NCBI RefSeq assembly: GCF_028657945.1
Contig: NZ_CP059693.1
Location: 3,658,001-3,722,000, forward strand
Direction: 5' to 3'
Source of the DNA: Thalassomonas haliotis
GTDB lineage: Bacteria > Pseudomonadota > Gammaproteobacteria > Enterobacterales > Alteromonadaceae
DNA length: 64,000 nucleotides
In this document: piece by piece, positions 35,321 through 43,608 of the stretch
Layout of the letters: every line of letters begins with the position of its first letter
How positions within the stretch are numbered: position 1 is the stretch's first letter
Notes under the pieces: model-generated
What the model was told of the DNA's origin: nothing
Database searches by the model: none
What the model saw: only the letters and a program-made list of their open reading frames with translations
Program-made: the position numbers and the translations under genes

Positions 35321-36760
35321 ATGTCGGACATTAATAATCACTCGACGGTAGATTACGAAGACGTCTCTTCGGACTACCTTGCACAGAGACAGCTCAAAAA
35401 AGGTGTCGCCGGCTGGATTCTGCTCGCAAGCCTCGGGGTTTCCTATGTTATCTCCGGCGATTTTGCCGGTTGGAACTTTGGTTTAGCCCAGGGCGGCTTT
35501 GGCGGTATGTTAATCGCCACTATCTTGATGGGCGTTATGTACAGCTTTATGATTTTTGGTCTGGCTGAATTATCTGCTTCCCTGCCCACCGCCGGGGGCG
35601 GTTACAGCTTTGCCCGGCGCGCCATGGGTCCCTGGGGAGGTTTTTTAACCGGCACCGCCATCTTACTGGAATATTCGATTGCCCCGGCCGCCATTGCGGT
35701 CTTTATCGGCGCTTATGTTAATGAAATTTTTGGCTTTAATGGCCCGGTCATTTATGCCGCCTGTTATATTATCTTCATCGGTATCCACCTGTTTGGCGCC
35801 GGTGAAGCGCTAAAAATTATGATGGCCATCACAGGCGTCGCCGTGATTGCCCTGCTGGTTTTTGCATTGGGACTCATTCCTCATTTTGACATCAACAACC
35901 TGCTTGATATTGCCGTAAATGAACAAGCCGTAGGCGCCAGTGCCTTCTTACCCGAGGGTTATTTAGGCATATGGAGCGCCATCCCTTTTGCTATCTGGCT
36001 GTTTCTCGCGGTTGAAGGGGTACCGTTGGCGGCGGAAGAAACCACAAATCCCGGCCGCGATATGCCCAAAGGTATTATCACCGCCATGGGTATTTTGATC
36101 GTTTTTGCCACCCTGGTATTATTTTTAGCCCCGGGGGTTGCCGGCTCTGAAATGATGAAAGATCACGGCGCGCCTTTAGTGGGGGCGCTGCAGGTGGTTT
36201 ATGGTGAAAACTCATCGATAGCCACCTTTGTCAATATCGTCGGCTTATTCGGCCTTATCGCCAGTTTCTTTTCCATTATCTTTGCCTACTCCCGCCAGGT
36301 GTTCGCCTTGTCCCGCGCCGGTTATTTACCGCGCTTTCTCTCGGTTACCGGAAAAAGAAAAGTGCCGAGCATGGCCTTGATCATTCCCGGCATTATCGGT
36401 TTTTTACTGTCGCTGACCGGTGAAGGCGATCTGATGATCACTATGGCGGTCTTTGGCGCTACCATTTCTTACGCGCTGATGATGATGTCGCATATTATCC
36501 TGCGCAAAAAAGAGCCGGAGCTGGAGCGCCCCTACCGCACACCCGGCGGCACCTTAACCACAGGCATCGCCTTTATTCTCGCCATCGGCGCTTTTATCAG
36601 CACCTTTTTTGTCAGCCTGGAAGCGGCAATGTGGTCGGCCGTGTTCTACGCTATTCTCGTGGCTTACTTCGCCTTTTACAGTCGTCACCACCTGGTGGGC
36701 AAAGTACCGGAAGAAGAGTTTGCCGCCATTGCCCGGGCCGAATCAGAGCTGGCCGAATGA
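35321..36760 (+). CDS. APC-family permease, ethanolamine/amino-acid permease-like
   Basis: About 479 residues from the ATG at 35321, which has GGGGA 8 bases upstream; ATGs at 35279 and 35282 lack a site. Twelve hydrophobic helices are visible. The N-terminal GVAGWILLASLGVSYVISGDFAGWNFGLAQGGFGG and the ELSASLPTAGGGYSFARRAMGPWGG segment match the ethanolamine-permease (Eat) branch of the APC superfamily. It probably imports a small amine or amino alcohol by proton symport. It is the first gene of the five-gene operon that ends at 41531. Confidence 0.85.
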   Translation: MSDINNHSTVDYEDVSSDYLAQRQLKKGVAGWILLASLGVSYVISGDFAGWNFGLAQGGFGGMLIATILMGVMYSFMIFGLAELSASLPTAGGGYSFARRAMGPWGGFLTGTAILLEYSIAPAAIAVFIGAYVNEIFGFNGPVIYAACYIIFIGIHLFGAGEALKIMMAITGVAVIALLVFALGLIPHFDINNLLDIAVNEQAVGASAFLPEGYLGIWSAIPFAIWLFLAVEGVPLAAEETTNPGRDMPKGIITAMGILIVFATLVLFLAPGVAGSEMMKDHGAPLVGALQVVYGENSSIATFVNIVGLFGLIASFFSIIFAYSRQVFALSRAGYLPRFLSVTGKRKVPSMALIIPGIIGFLLSLTGEGDLMITMAVFGATISYALMMMSHIILRKKEPELERPYRTPGGTLTTGIAFILAIGAFISTFFVSLEAAMWSAVFYAILVAYFAFYSRHHLVGKVPEEEFAAIARAESELAE

Positions 36761-36835
36761 ACAATAACGTTAAAAATACCTCCAATAAAGAGCAGAACAT
36801 CGCTAATAAAGAGCCAATAAAGAGAAGGAAGGGTT

Positions 36836-38206
36836 ATGTTAGATCCCAGAGCAGTGAACACCGTCGTTGATGCCAAACAAATCGTCGAAGAGCGAAATCT
36901 GAGCCACGTCAAAGTCGGCCTGTTTGACAATGATGGCATCATGCGTGGTAAATATATGAGTAAAGAGAAGTTTTTTTCTTCTCTTGATAATGGCTTCGCC
37001 TTTTGTGATGTGGTCTTAGGCTGGGATTCCAAAGACCAGTTATATGATAACGTCAAATACACCGGCTGGCACACGGGTTACCCGGATGCCCCGGTGAGGA
37101 TCATTCCCGGCAGCTGCCGGGCACTGCCCTTTGAAGACGATATGTTGCTCTTTATTGCCGAATTTACCGACGGTGCAGCAAATGTCTGCCCCCGAGGCAC
37201 CTTAAACCGGGTGCTGGAGCGGGCAAAAAAAATGGGCTTTGATGCCACCGCAGCCTTTGAATATGAGTTTTTTATGTTCGATGAAACCCCGGATTCCATC
37301 AGGGAAAAAGGTTATCAAAACCTTAAACCTATTACCCCGGACTTTTTTGGTTATTCGATGATACGTAACTCGGTGCATGCCGACTTGCATCATCAAATTT
37401 TAGCCTTATGCGAGCAAATGGACTTCCCGCTGGAAGGTTTACATACCGAAACCGGCCCCGGGGTACTCGAAGCTGCCATTGCCCATGACAATGCCGCAGA
37501 CTCCGCCGATAAAGCCGCCCTGTTCAAAACCTTTATTAAGGTGTGGGCACAACGTAATGATTTGATGGCGACCTTTATGGCCAAATGGTCGTCGGATTAC
37601 CCCGGGCAAAGCGGTCATATCCATATCTCCCTTAAAGATGCCAAGGGCGAGTCTGCTTTTTTTGATGCCAGCAAAAAATACAATATGAGCGATACCCAGC
37701 GGCACTTCCTGGCCGGACAACAACGTTATATGCCGGAATTTCTGGCGATGATAGCGCCGACAATCAACAGCTACAGCCGTATGGTGCCGGGATTATGGGC
37801 GCCGCTGGATGCCACCTGGGGCGTAGAAAACCGCACCACAGCCCTGAGAATTATTCCCGGCACGGCAAAATCGCAACGGGTGGAATACCGCCTCGGCGCC
37901 GCCGATGCCAATCCCTACCTGGCACTGGCGGCAGCCCTGGCATCGGGCTTACTTGGCATAGAACAAAAACTTGAGCCTTTAGCCCAGGTAAAAGGCAATG
38001 CCTATGAGCAAAGCCACGCACAGGAATTATCCCTGCCAAGAAGCCTGTTTGAAGCCGCCTGTAGATTAAAAACCTCTACCGCCGCCAGAGAGGTTTTTGG
38101 CAACGAATTTGTCGAGCATTTCGCCGCCACCCGGGAATGGGAAGAGCGTGAATACCGCAAGCATGTTTCCGACTGGGAGCTTTCCCGTTATTTCGAAATT
38201 ATATAG
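36836..38206 (+). CDS. Glutamine-synthetase-family gamma-glutamylamide ligase (PuuA/IpuC-like)
   Basis: A 456-residue GS-family enzyme. It has the N-terminal beta-grasp GLFDNDGIMRGKYM, catalytic-domain motifs GLHTETGPGVLEAAI, GHIHISL, NSYSRMVPGLWAPLDATWGVENRTTALRII, and VEYRLGAADANPYLALAAALASG. Relatives such as PuuA and IpuC join the gamma-carboxyl of glutamate to an amine using ATP. In the permease/ALDH/ADH/amidotransferase context it should glutamylate an imported amine rather than assimilate ammonia. AAGGAAGGG precedes the ATG. Confidence 0.87.
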   Translation: MLDPRAVNTVVDAKQIVEERNLSHVKVGLFDNDGIMRGKYMSKEKFFSSLDNGFAFCDVVLGWDSKDQLYDNVKYTGWHTGYPDAPVRIIPGSCRALPFEDDMLLFIAEFTDGAANVCPRGTLNRVLERAKKMGFDATAAFEYEFFMFDETPDSIREKGYQNLKPITPDFFGYSMIRNSVHADLHHQILALCEQMDFPLEGLHTETGPGVLEAAIAHDNAADSADKAALFKTFIKVWAQRNDLMATFMAKWSSDYPGQSGHIHISLKDAKGESAFFDASKKYNMSDTQRHFLAGQQRYMPEFLAMIAPTINSYSRMVPGLWAPLDATWGVENRTTALRIIPGTAKSQRVEYRLGAADANPYLALAAALASGLLGIEQKLEPLAQVKGNAYEQSHAQELSLPRSLFEAACRLKTSTAAREVFGNEFVEHFAATREWEEREYRKHVSDWELSRYFEII

Positions 38207-38219
38207 GGCAGTTAACCTT

Positions 38220-39611
38220 ATGAGTAATAAACAAATCACCCGCTCTCCCATTGATGATTCCATTTATGTTGAGCGGACACTGGCAAGCCAGGATGAAATA
38301 AAGCAAACACTTGAGCTGGCAAAGCGGGCGCAGCAAGACTGGCGCAAAACAAGCATAAAAGAGCGTGCAGCGCTTTGCCATCAAATGGTGGATAATTTTA
38401 TCGCCAATGAAGACGAAATTGCCGAGCAAATTTGCTGGATGATGGGTCGTCCCATTCAATATGCCAAAGGCGAAGTTGCCGGTATGGTCGATCGCGCACG
38501 TTATATGATCGACTGCGCGCAAAAAGCACTGGCAACAATAAAACTGACCGATAAACCCGGCTTTAAACGTTATATCAAACGTGAGCCCTTAGGTGTCGCC
38601 TTTGTGGTAGCGCCGTGGAACTACCCTTATTTAACCGCCATCAATGCCATTATTCCGGCGATCATGGCGGGGAACAGCGTGGTGCTCAAACATTCGGCGC
38701 AAACCCCTTTGTGTGCCGAGCAGCTATTTTATGCGTTTGAGCAAGCAAACCTGCCCCGGGGCGTATTTCAATACCTGCACCTGAGCCACGAAGACACAGA
38801 GCAAATAATCGCCAACCCTTTGCTGAATTATGTCGCTTTTACCGGCTCAGTGGCCGGAGGAAAAATGGTGGAGCGCGCCAGCAGCGGCCGCTTTATCGGC
38901 GTTGGCTTAGAGCTTGGCGGCAAAGACCCGGCTTATGTCAGAAGCGATGCCGACCTGGCCCATGCGGTGGAAACCTGCATTGACGGTGCCTTTTTTAATT
39001 CCGGGCAATCGTGCTGCGGCATTGAACGCATTTATGTCGATAGCAGCATATATGATGAATTTGTCGCGCTCGCGGTCGCCTTAGTGAATAACTATCAACT
39101 GGGCAGATCTGACGAGCCGTCAACCACCCTCGGCCCTGTAGTAAAAGCCGCCGCAGCCGACTTTGTCCGCCAGCAAGTGGCTGATGCCGTAAGCAAAGGG
39201 GCCATCGCCCATATCACACCGTCGGATTTCCCGCTGGATAAACCCGGCACCCCCTACCTGGCGCCCCAGGTATTAACCCAGGTTGACCACAGCATGTCGG
39301 TAATGACAGAAGAAAGTTTTGGCCCTGTGGTGGGGATCATGAAAGTCACTGACGATGACCAGGCGATAAAGCTGATGAATGATTCCGAGTTTGGCCTGAC
39401 CGCCTCAGTGTTCAGTGCTGATATAGAGGCCGCTATTAACATAGGCGAGCAGCTGGAAACCGGCACCTTCTTTGTCAATCGCTGTGATTATCTCGACCCC
39501 GAGCTGGCCTGGACCGGCGTTAAAAACTCGGGCCGCGGCTGTACCTTATCAAAGTTAGGTTATGAAACCCTGACCCGGCCAAAGTCTTTCCACGTAAAAA
39601 CAAGTATTTAA
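38220..39611 (+). CDS. Aldehyde dehydrogenase
   Basis: 463 residues from the ATG at 38220, 13 bp after the ligase stop; a longer frame from 38097 would overlap the ligase and is unlikely. NAD-binding and catalytic motifs are present: FVVAPWNYPYLTAINAIIPA, FTGSVAGGKMV, LELGGKDPAYV (catalytic Glu) and FFNSGQSCCGIERI (catalytic Cys). It should oxidise the aldehyde made from the gamma-glutamylated amine or amino alcohol to the acid. Confidence 0.92.
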   Translation: MSNKQITRSPIDDSIYVERTLASQDEIKQTLELAKRAQQDWRKTSIKERAALCHQMVDNFIANEDEIAEQICWMMGRPIQYAKGEVAGMVDRARYMIDCAQKALATIKLTDKPGFKRYIKREPLGVAFVVAPWNYPYLTAINAIIPAIMAGNSVVLKHSAQTPLCAEQLFYAFEQANLPRGVFQYLHLSHEDTEQIIANPLLNYVAFTGSVAGGKMVERASSGRFIGVGLELGGKDPAYVRSDADLAHAVETCIDGAFFNSGQSCCGIERIYVDSSIYDEFVALAVALVNNYQLGRSDEPSTTLGPVVKAAAADFVRQQVADAVSKGAIAHITPSDFPLDKPGTPYLAPQVLTQVDHSMSVMTEESFGPVVGIMKVTDDDQAIKLMNDSEFGLTASVFSADIEAAINIGEQLETGTFFVNRCDYLDPELAWTGVKNSGRGCTLSKLGYETLTRPKSFHVKTSI

Positions 39612-39620
39612 GGAAACCCT

Positions 39621-40790
39621 ATGGATTTCAATCAATTTGACGCCAACTGGAATTACCCCACCACGATACAAAGCGGTATTGGCCGGATAAAAGAGCTGCC
39701 TTTAGCCTGTAAAGAGCTGGGCATGAAAGCGCCGCTGCTGATCACAGATCCCGGACTGGCCGATACTCCTATGGTGCAAGAAGCGTTAGAAAATTGTCGC
39801 CGCGAAGGCCTTAGGTGTGAGGTTTTTTCCGGCATTAAAAGTAATCCCAGCGGAGAAAATGTCACTGACGGTGTTAGCGCATACTGGCAAGGAGAGCATG
39901 ACGGCGTAATAGCGTTTGGCGGTGGCTCGGCGCTCGATGCCGCCAAAGCGGTGGCGCTTATGGTGGGACAAGACAGGCCGTTATGGGACTTTGAAGATAT
40001 TGGCGATAACTGGACCCGGGTACGCAGCGAAACCATGGCCCCTTTAGTTGCCGTGCCGACAACCTCAGGCACAGGCTCAGAAGTAGGCCGCGCCTCGGTG
40101 ATCACCGACGAAGCACAGCAGATAAAACGCATTATTTTTCATCCTAAGATGTTACCGGCCATCGTTATTTTAGATGCGAAATTAACCACAGGATTACCGG
40201 AAAAACTGACGGCGGCGACCGGCATGGACGCCCTGTCTCATGCCCTGGAAGCTTATTGCGCGCCGTATTTTCACCCCATGGCAGAAGGTATAGCGCTGGA
40301 AGCAATTCGCCTGGTTAAAAATTACTTACCCCGGGCCACAGCCGACGGTAATGACATAGAAGCAAGAGCCCAGATGATGGTGGCTTCTACCATGGGCGCA
40401 ACTGCCTTTCAGCGGGGCCTGGGCGGCATGCATGCTCTCGCCCACCCGCTGGGCGCTGTTTATGACAGCCACCATGGCTTACTTAACGCGATTTTAATGC
40501 CGTACGTGCTTAAGGCAAACCGCAGCGCGATTGAAAGCCGCATCGAACGACTGGCCCGTTACCTGGAATTACCGGACAGCTCTTTTGATGGTTTTATTAA
40601 CTGGATACTGGCTTTGCGTGAGCAGCTTAATATACCGCATGCCTTAAGCGATATCGGTATAGATGCTACCCGGGTAAGTGATATTGGCGAGATGGCACAA
40701 AATGATCCCTCGGCTGGCGGCAATCCAATCCCGTTCACGGCCCAAGAATACACAGACATTTGTTTGTCTGCCATTAACGGCACGTTCTAA
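39621..40790 (+). CDS. Iron-containing alcohol dehydrogenase
   Basis: A 389-residue type III alcohol dehydrogenase. The NAD-binding GGGSALDAAKAVAL, the TTSGTGSEVG motif, and metal ligands in GMDALSHALEAY and GGMHALAHPLGAVYDSHHG (D, H, H, H pattern) are all visible. AAGGAAA precedes the ATG. In this operon it probably oxidises the hydroxyl of a gamma-glutamylated amino alcohol to the aldehyde used by the preceding ALDH; this order is inferred. Confidence 0.92.
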   Translation: MDFNQFDANWNYPTTIQSGIGRIKELPLACKELGMKAPLLITDPGLADTPMVQEALENCRREGLRCEVFSGIKSNPSGENVTDGVSAYWQGEHDGVIAFGGGSALDAAKAVALMVGQDRPLWDFEDIGDNWTRVRSETMAPLVAVPTTSGTGSEVGRASVITDEAQQIKRIIFHPKMLPAIVILDAKLTTGLPEKLTAATGMDALSHALEAYCAPYFHPMAEGIALEAIRLVKNYLPRATADGNDIEARAQMMVASTMGATAFQRGLGGMHALAHPLGAVYDSHHGLLNAILMPYVLKANRSAIESRIERLARYLELPDSSFDGFINWILALREQLNIPHALSDIGIDATRVSDIGEMAQNDPSAGGNPIPFTAQEYTDICLSAINGTF

Positions 40791-40814
40791 AGGCAAAAAA
40801 CAAAAAAGGCACTA

Positions 40815-41531
40815 ATGATGAAATTAGGTATTTTGTTATGTGATCACATTCAAGAGAAGCTGCAGGTCGATTTTGGTGACTACCCGGACATGTTCAGCAA
40901 AATATTATTGGCAGTAGATGACCAATTGGACATTGTTTATTATTCGGCAGTTGATGGCGAATTGCCAAGCGATATCAACGCCTGCGACTGCTATATGAGC
41001 AGCGGCAGTAAATTTGGCGTGAACGACGAACTGCCCTGGCTCAATGCCTTGGAAGATTTTATTCGCAAGCTTTATCGCGAGAAAAAAGGCTTTGTCGGTA
41101 TTTGTTTTGGCCATCAGCTGCTGGCCCGGGCCTTGGGGGGCAAAGTACAACGCTCAGACAAAGGCTGGGGTATTGGCGTAGCAGCGGGTGAGATAGTGAA
41201 ACAAAAAAGCTGGATGGTGCCTGCACAAGCCAACCTCAACCTGGTGGTGAGTCACCAGGATCAAATCAGTGAGTTGCCCCCCGATACCGAGGTTTTGCTC
41301 AGTAATGAGTTTTGTCTCTACAGCATGATACAGCTTGGCGATCATTTTCTCGGCCTGCAGGGACACCCGGAATTTAGCCGTATCTATTCCTATGCCTTGA
41401 TGAACAGCCGCAGAGACAGGATCCCTGGACAGCGGATCAGCGCGGGGGTAGTTTCATTGGAGGAGCCTGTGGATGATTTGCTGACCATACGGTGGCTGCT
41501 GAATTTTTTGCAGCAGACAATAGCTGATTAG
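40815..41531 (+). CDS. Class I glutamine amidotransferase-like hydrolase (IpuF/PuuD-like)
   Basis: A 238-residue class I GATase domain protein with the nucleophile elbow VGICFGHQLLARALGG (Cys in GxCxGHQ) and the His/Glu of LQGHPEFS. As in IpuF and PuuD, a free-standing GATase at the end of such operons is expected to hydrolyse the gamma-glutamyl bond, releasing the product and regenerating glutamate. It is 24 bp from the alcohol dehydrogenase gene. Confidence 0.87.
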   Translation: MMKLGILLCDHIQEKLQVDFGDYPDMFSKILLAVDDQLDIVYYSAVDGELPSDINACDCYMSSGSKFGVNDELPWLNALEDFIRKLYREKKGFVGICFGHQLLARALGGKVQRSDKGWGIGVAAGEIVKQKSWMVPAQANLNLVVSHQDQISELPPDTEVLLSNEFCLYSMIQLGDHFLGLQGHPEFSRIYSYALMNSRRDRIPGQRISAGVVSLEEPVDDLLTIRWLLNFLQQTIAD

Positions 41532-42148
41532 TTCTCCAGAAAGGGGAGCCCCTTGGTCCAAATTAGCTAACATCAGAATTCAATCGTTCAAATTGATGAC
41601 AAAGGGGATAACCGTTAATAGGTTATCTTCTTTTGCTTTATCCCTGAAATGAAACTAGAACAATTCCCTTACCATAGGCAGATCTTGCGACCGGTAATTT
41701 GATATTCCTTCTGATCGACATCGGTCAGGTTAATCAGTTTCAATGTAACTTTAAAATTTTAATTAAATTCTTACCCCAGCGAAAAGTCAAAATGGCCATA
41801 ATTATCGCGGAAAATAGGATATATATCATCCTGTTATGCCAGTACCGAATGTGATATCTAATTTTCAAAACAACAAATTTTTGAAAGGAAAAATGCTACG
41901 GAGCAGACATTGTACATTGAAAGCATAATGTGATTATCAGATCACTAGCTTTCAAATGGTTAAGGATCGTATTTAAGTGTTGGAAAACCCGTACACCTTA
42001 CAATGAAACTATGTATCTGGAAGCTTTAAAAAGAAATGACTCACCGCTATTAAAATTTGTGGTTGGCGCTTGATTCTTTAGTTGTGGTCCACCTCTGGGC
42101 GTGTTGTTATATGCCAGTTACTCCATACCTTTCAATTATTATTAGTGC
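41532..42148. other. AT-rich boundary region without a recognised gene
   Basis: About 615 bp. A palindrome AAGGGGAGCCCCTT (41541-41554) lies right after the operon and may help termination, but it has no T run. Beyond it the sequence becomes clearly AT-richer and stays so through the restriction-modification genes, marking the left edge of an accessory segment. No integrase, tRNA or attachment repeat was seen. Confidence 0.45.
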
Positions 42149-43261
42149 TTAAATTTTAATATTAGGCTGCTGGGGAACGCTGACAAATTTCTTGAGACCC
42201 ATAGTTAAAACCTCATCAACAGTCCTAGCGACAACCTCGGCAAGACGGCATGGCACAGCATTACCAATCTGCCTGTACATCGCACTCTGACTTCCAACCA
42301 TTTTGTAATCATACGGAAAAGATTGTATTGCTAAAGCCTCATCAATAGTAATTCGGCGTAGCCTTGATGGAGCTGTTCCTGTTCGAGGTGTAGCCCCTGT
42401 CAATAGCTGCTGATGATAATTTGTTACATAGCTTGCTTTACCATTAAATATCTCTGCTTCATCAACAATAGGTGTTTTATTCCCTCCCATTGAAGCAGCT
42501 AGAGTCAAAGCGACCCCATTTGGATTGATTGGTCTACCTGCGCCATTAAAAAGCATTCCTGCGTAAGGGCTTTTTCTTAATACTGGATTCTTAGCATACG
42601 TGATAATTGCTGAACAAGTTCTGCTATTACGTTCGCTGCCAGCTGGTCCCAAGCCCCTTATCAAATCGGCAATAACAATTGAGGATTCCTTTTTCGCATC
42701 GAGGGAAGCGGTTAATGCGCTCTTAAAAGCTAATGAAGATACCTTACTTCCCCCCTCTCTTATACCTACTAGGAACATGCGTTCACGGGCTTGTGGAACC
42801 CCATAATTAGAAGCATTCAAAACCAGTAGAGCTGTTGTATAACCTAATGCATTAGACTTCTCAATCAACCCATCAAGAACCTGACTCCATCTGCTGTTTA
42901 CAGCCAATGCTTTGACATTTTCACAAACGAAAGCTCTTGGTTTTAACAGTTCGACCTTATCAAAGAAGCTCCAAATTAGCTGACTTCTCTCATCATCCGG
43001 GTCCATCTTTCCGGCAACAGAGAAGCCTTGACATGGAGGACCGCCAAAGACCAAGTCCACCCCTTTAAACTGAGATATACTATCTCTATAGTCACGAAGG
43101 TCGCCGCACAGGCTTGTTATACTGTGATTCAAGTTGAATGTGTCACAAGCAGCTTTATCAATATCGTTTGCAAATACGGTATCAAATCCAGCGTTGGCAA
43201 ATCCAACATCCATACCACCAGCACCACTAAAAAGTGAGACCGCTGAACGCACTTCTTTCAC
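42149..43261 (-). CDS. DNA cytosine-5 methyltransferase of a type II R-M system
   Basis: A 370-residue C5-methyltransferase. Motif I is SLFSGAGGMDVGF (9-21), the catalytic PCQ loop is GGPPCQGFS with Cys77, motif VI is E114-N115-V116, motif VIII is in QARERMFLVG, and motif X is YRQIGNAVP. The target-recognition region lies between about 225 and 300. GTG start at 43261 with GAGGA upstream. It is divergent from the controller and candidate endonuclease genes, a layout typical of controller-regulated type II systems. Its recognition sequence cannot be read from the protein. Confidence 0.95.
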   Translation of the reverse strand: MKEVRSAVSLFSGAGGMDVGFANAGFDTVFANDIDKAACDTFNLNHSITSLCGDLRDYRDSISQFKGVDLVFGGPPCQGFSVAGKMDPDDERSQLIWSFFDKVELLKPRAFVCENVKALAVNSRWSQVLDGLIEKSNALGYTTALLVLNASNYGVPQARERMFLVGIREGGSKVSSLAFKSALTASLDAKKESSIVIADLIRGLGPAGSERNSRTCSAIITYAKNPVLRKSPYAGMLFNGAGRPINPNGVALTLAASMGGNKTPIVDEAEIFNGKASYVTNYHQQLLTGATPRTGTAPSRLRRITIDEALAIQSFPYDYKMVGSQSAMYRQIGNAVPCRLAEVVARTVDEVLTMGLKKFVSVPQQPNIKI

Positions 43262-43310
43262 TTAATATCCTCAGTTTGTTGATTTCATTGAATAAGAGTC
43301 TTGATTATGT

Positions 43311-43336
43311 GACTCATAGTCCGTAGTCTGATAGTC
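43311..43336 (+). promoter_or_regulatory. C-box: controller-protein operator of the R-M system
   Basis: GACTCATAGTC (43311-43321), a CGTA spacer, then GTCTGATAGTC (43326-43336). Three of the four half sites agree with the bipartite GACT-N3-AGTC C-box known from PvuII-type systems; the left arm of the second site reads GTCT. It lies 12 bp before the controller ATG and 50 bp upstream of the methyltransferase start, so it can control both directions. Confidence 0.85.
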
Positions 43337-43347
43337 AACACCGACAT

Positions 43348-43608
43348 ATGATGCACGACATGAGTGAAAATATCAAATGTGACCACAAAATTCTATTCGG
43401 CAAACGCCTTAAAAAGCTTCGTCAAGAAAAGGGGATTTCGCAAGAATCTCTTGCTTTGACTGCAGGGCTGGATAGGACGTACGTGAGTGGATGTGAAAGA
43501 GGGGTTAGAAATATTGGCCTTGAAAACATCTACAAACTAGCCATAGCCCTGGGGGTATCTCCAGAGCGCTTCTTTAAGGATGAGAATTGCCAAGAGAATG
43601 ATACATAG
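43348..43608 (+). CDS. XRE-family controller (C) protein of the R-M system
   Basis: An 86-residue helix-turn-helix protein (LFGKRLKKLRQEKGISQESLALTAGLDRTYVSGCERGVRNIGLENIYKLAIALGVSPERFF), close in pattern to C proteins such as C.PvuII and C.AhdI. Possible starts are ATGs at 43348, 43351 and 43360; none has a good ribosome binding site, in line with leaderless translation seen in such systems. It should bind the C-box upstream, first activating and then repressing its own operon and delaying endonuclease production. Its 3' end overlaps the next gene by 29 bases. Confidence 0.92.
   Translation: MMHDMSENIKCDHKILFGKRLKKLRQEKGISQESLALTAGLDRTYVSGCERGVRNIGLENIYKLAIALGVSPERFFKDENCQENDT

Noticed and set aside
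36685-40783. Long leftward open frames opposite the amine-catabolism operon (for example 36685-37074 and 39653-40132)
   Set aside because: They are shadows of strong rightward genes with complete enzyme motifs, and they lack ribosome binding sites and recognisable domains.
41541-41554. Palindrome AAGGGGAGCCCCTT after the amidotransferase gene as a terminator
   Set aside because: There is no T run and the loop would be only 2 bases, so I did not call it a terminator.
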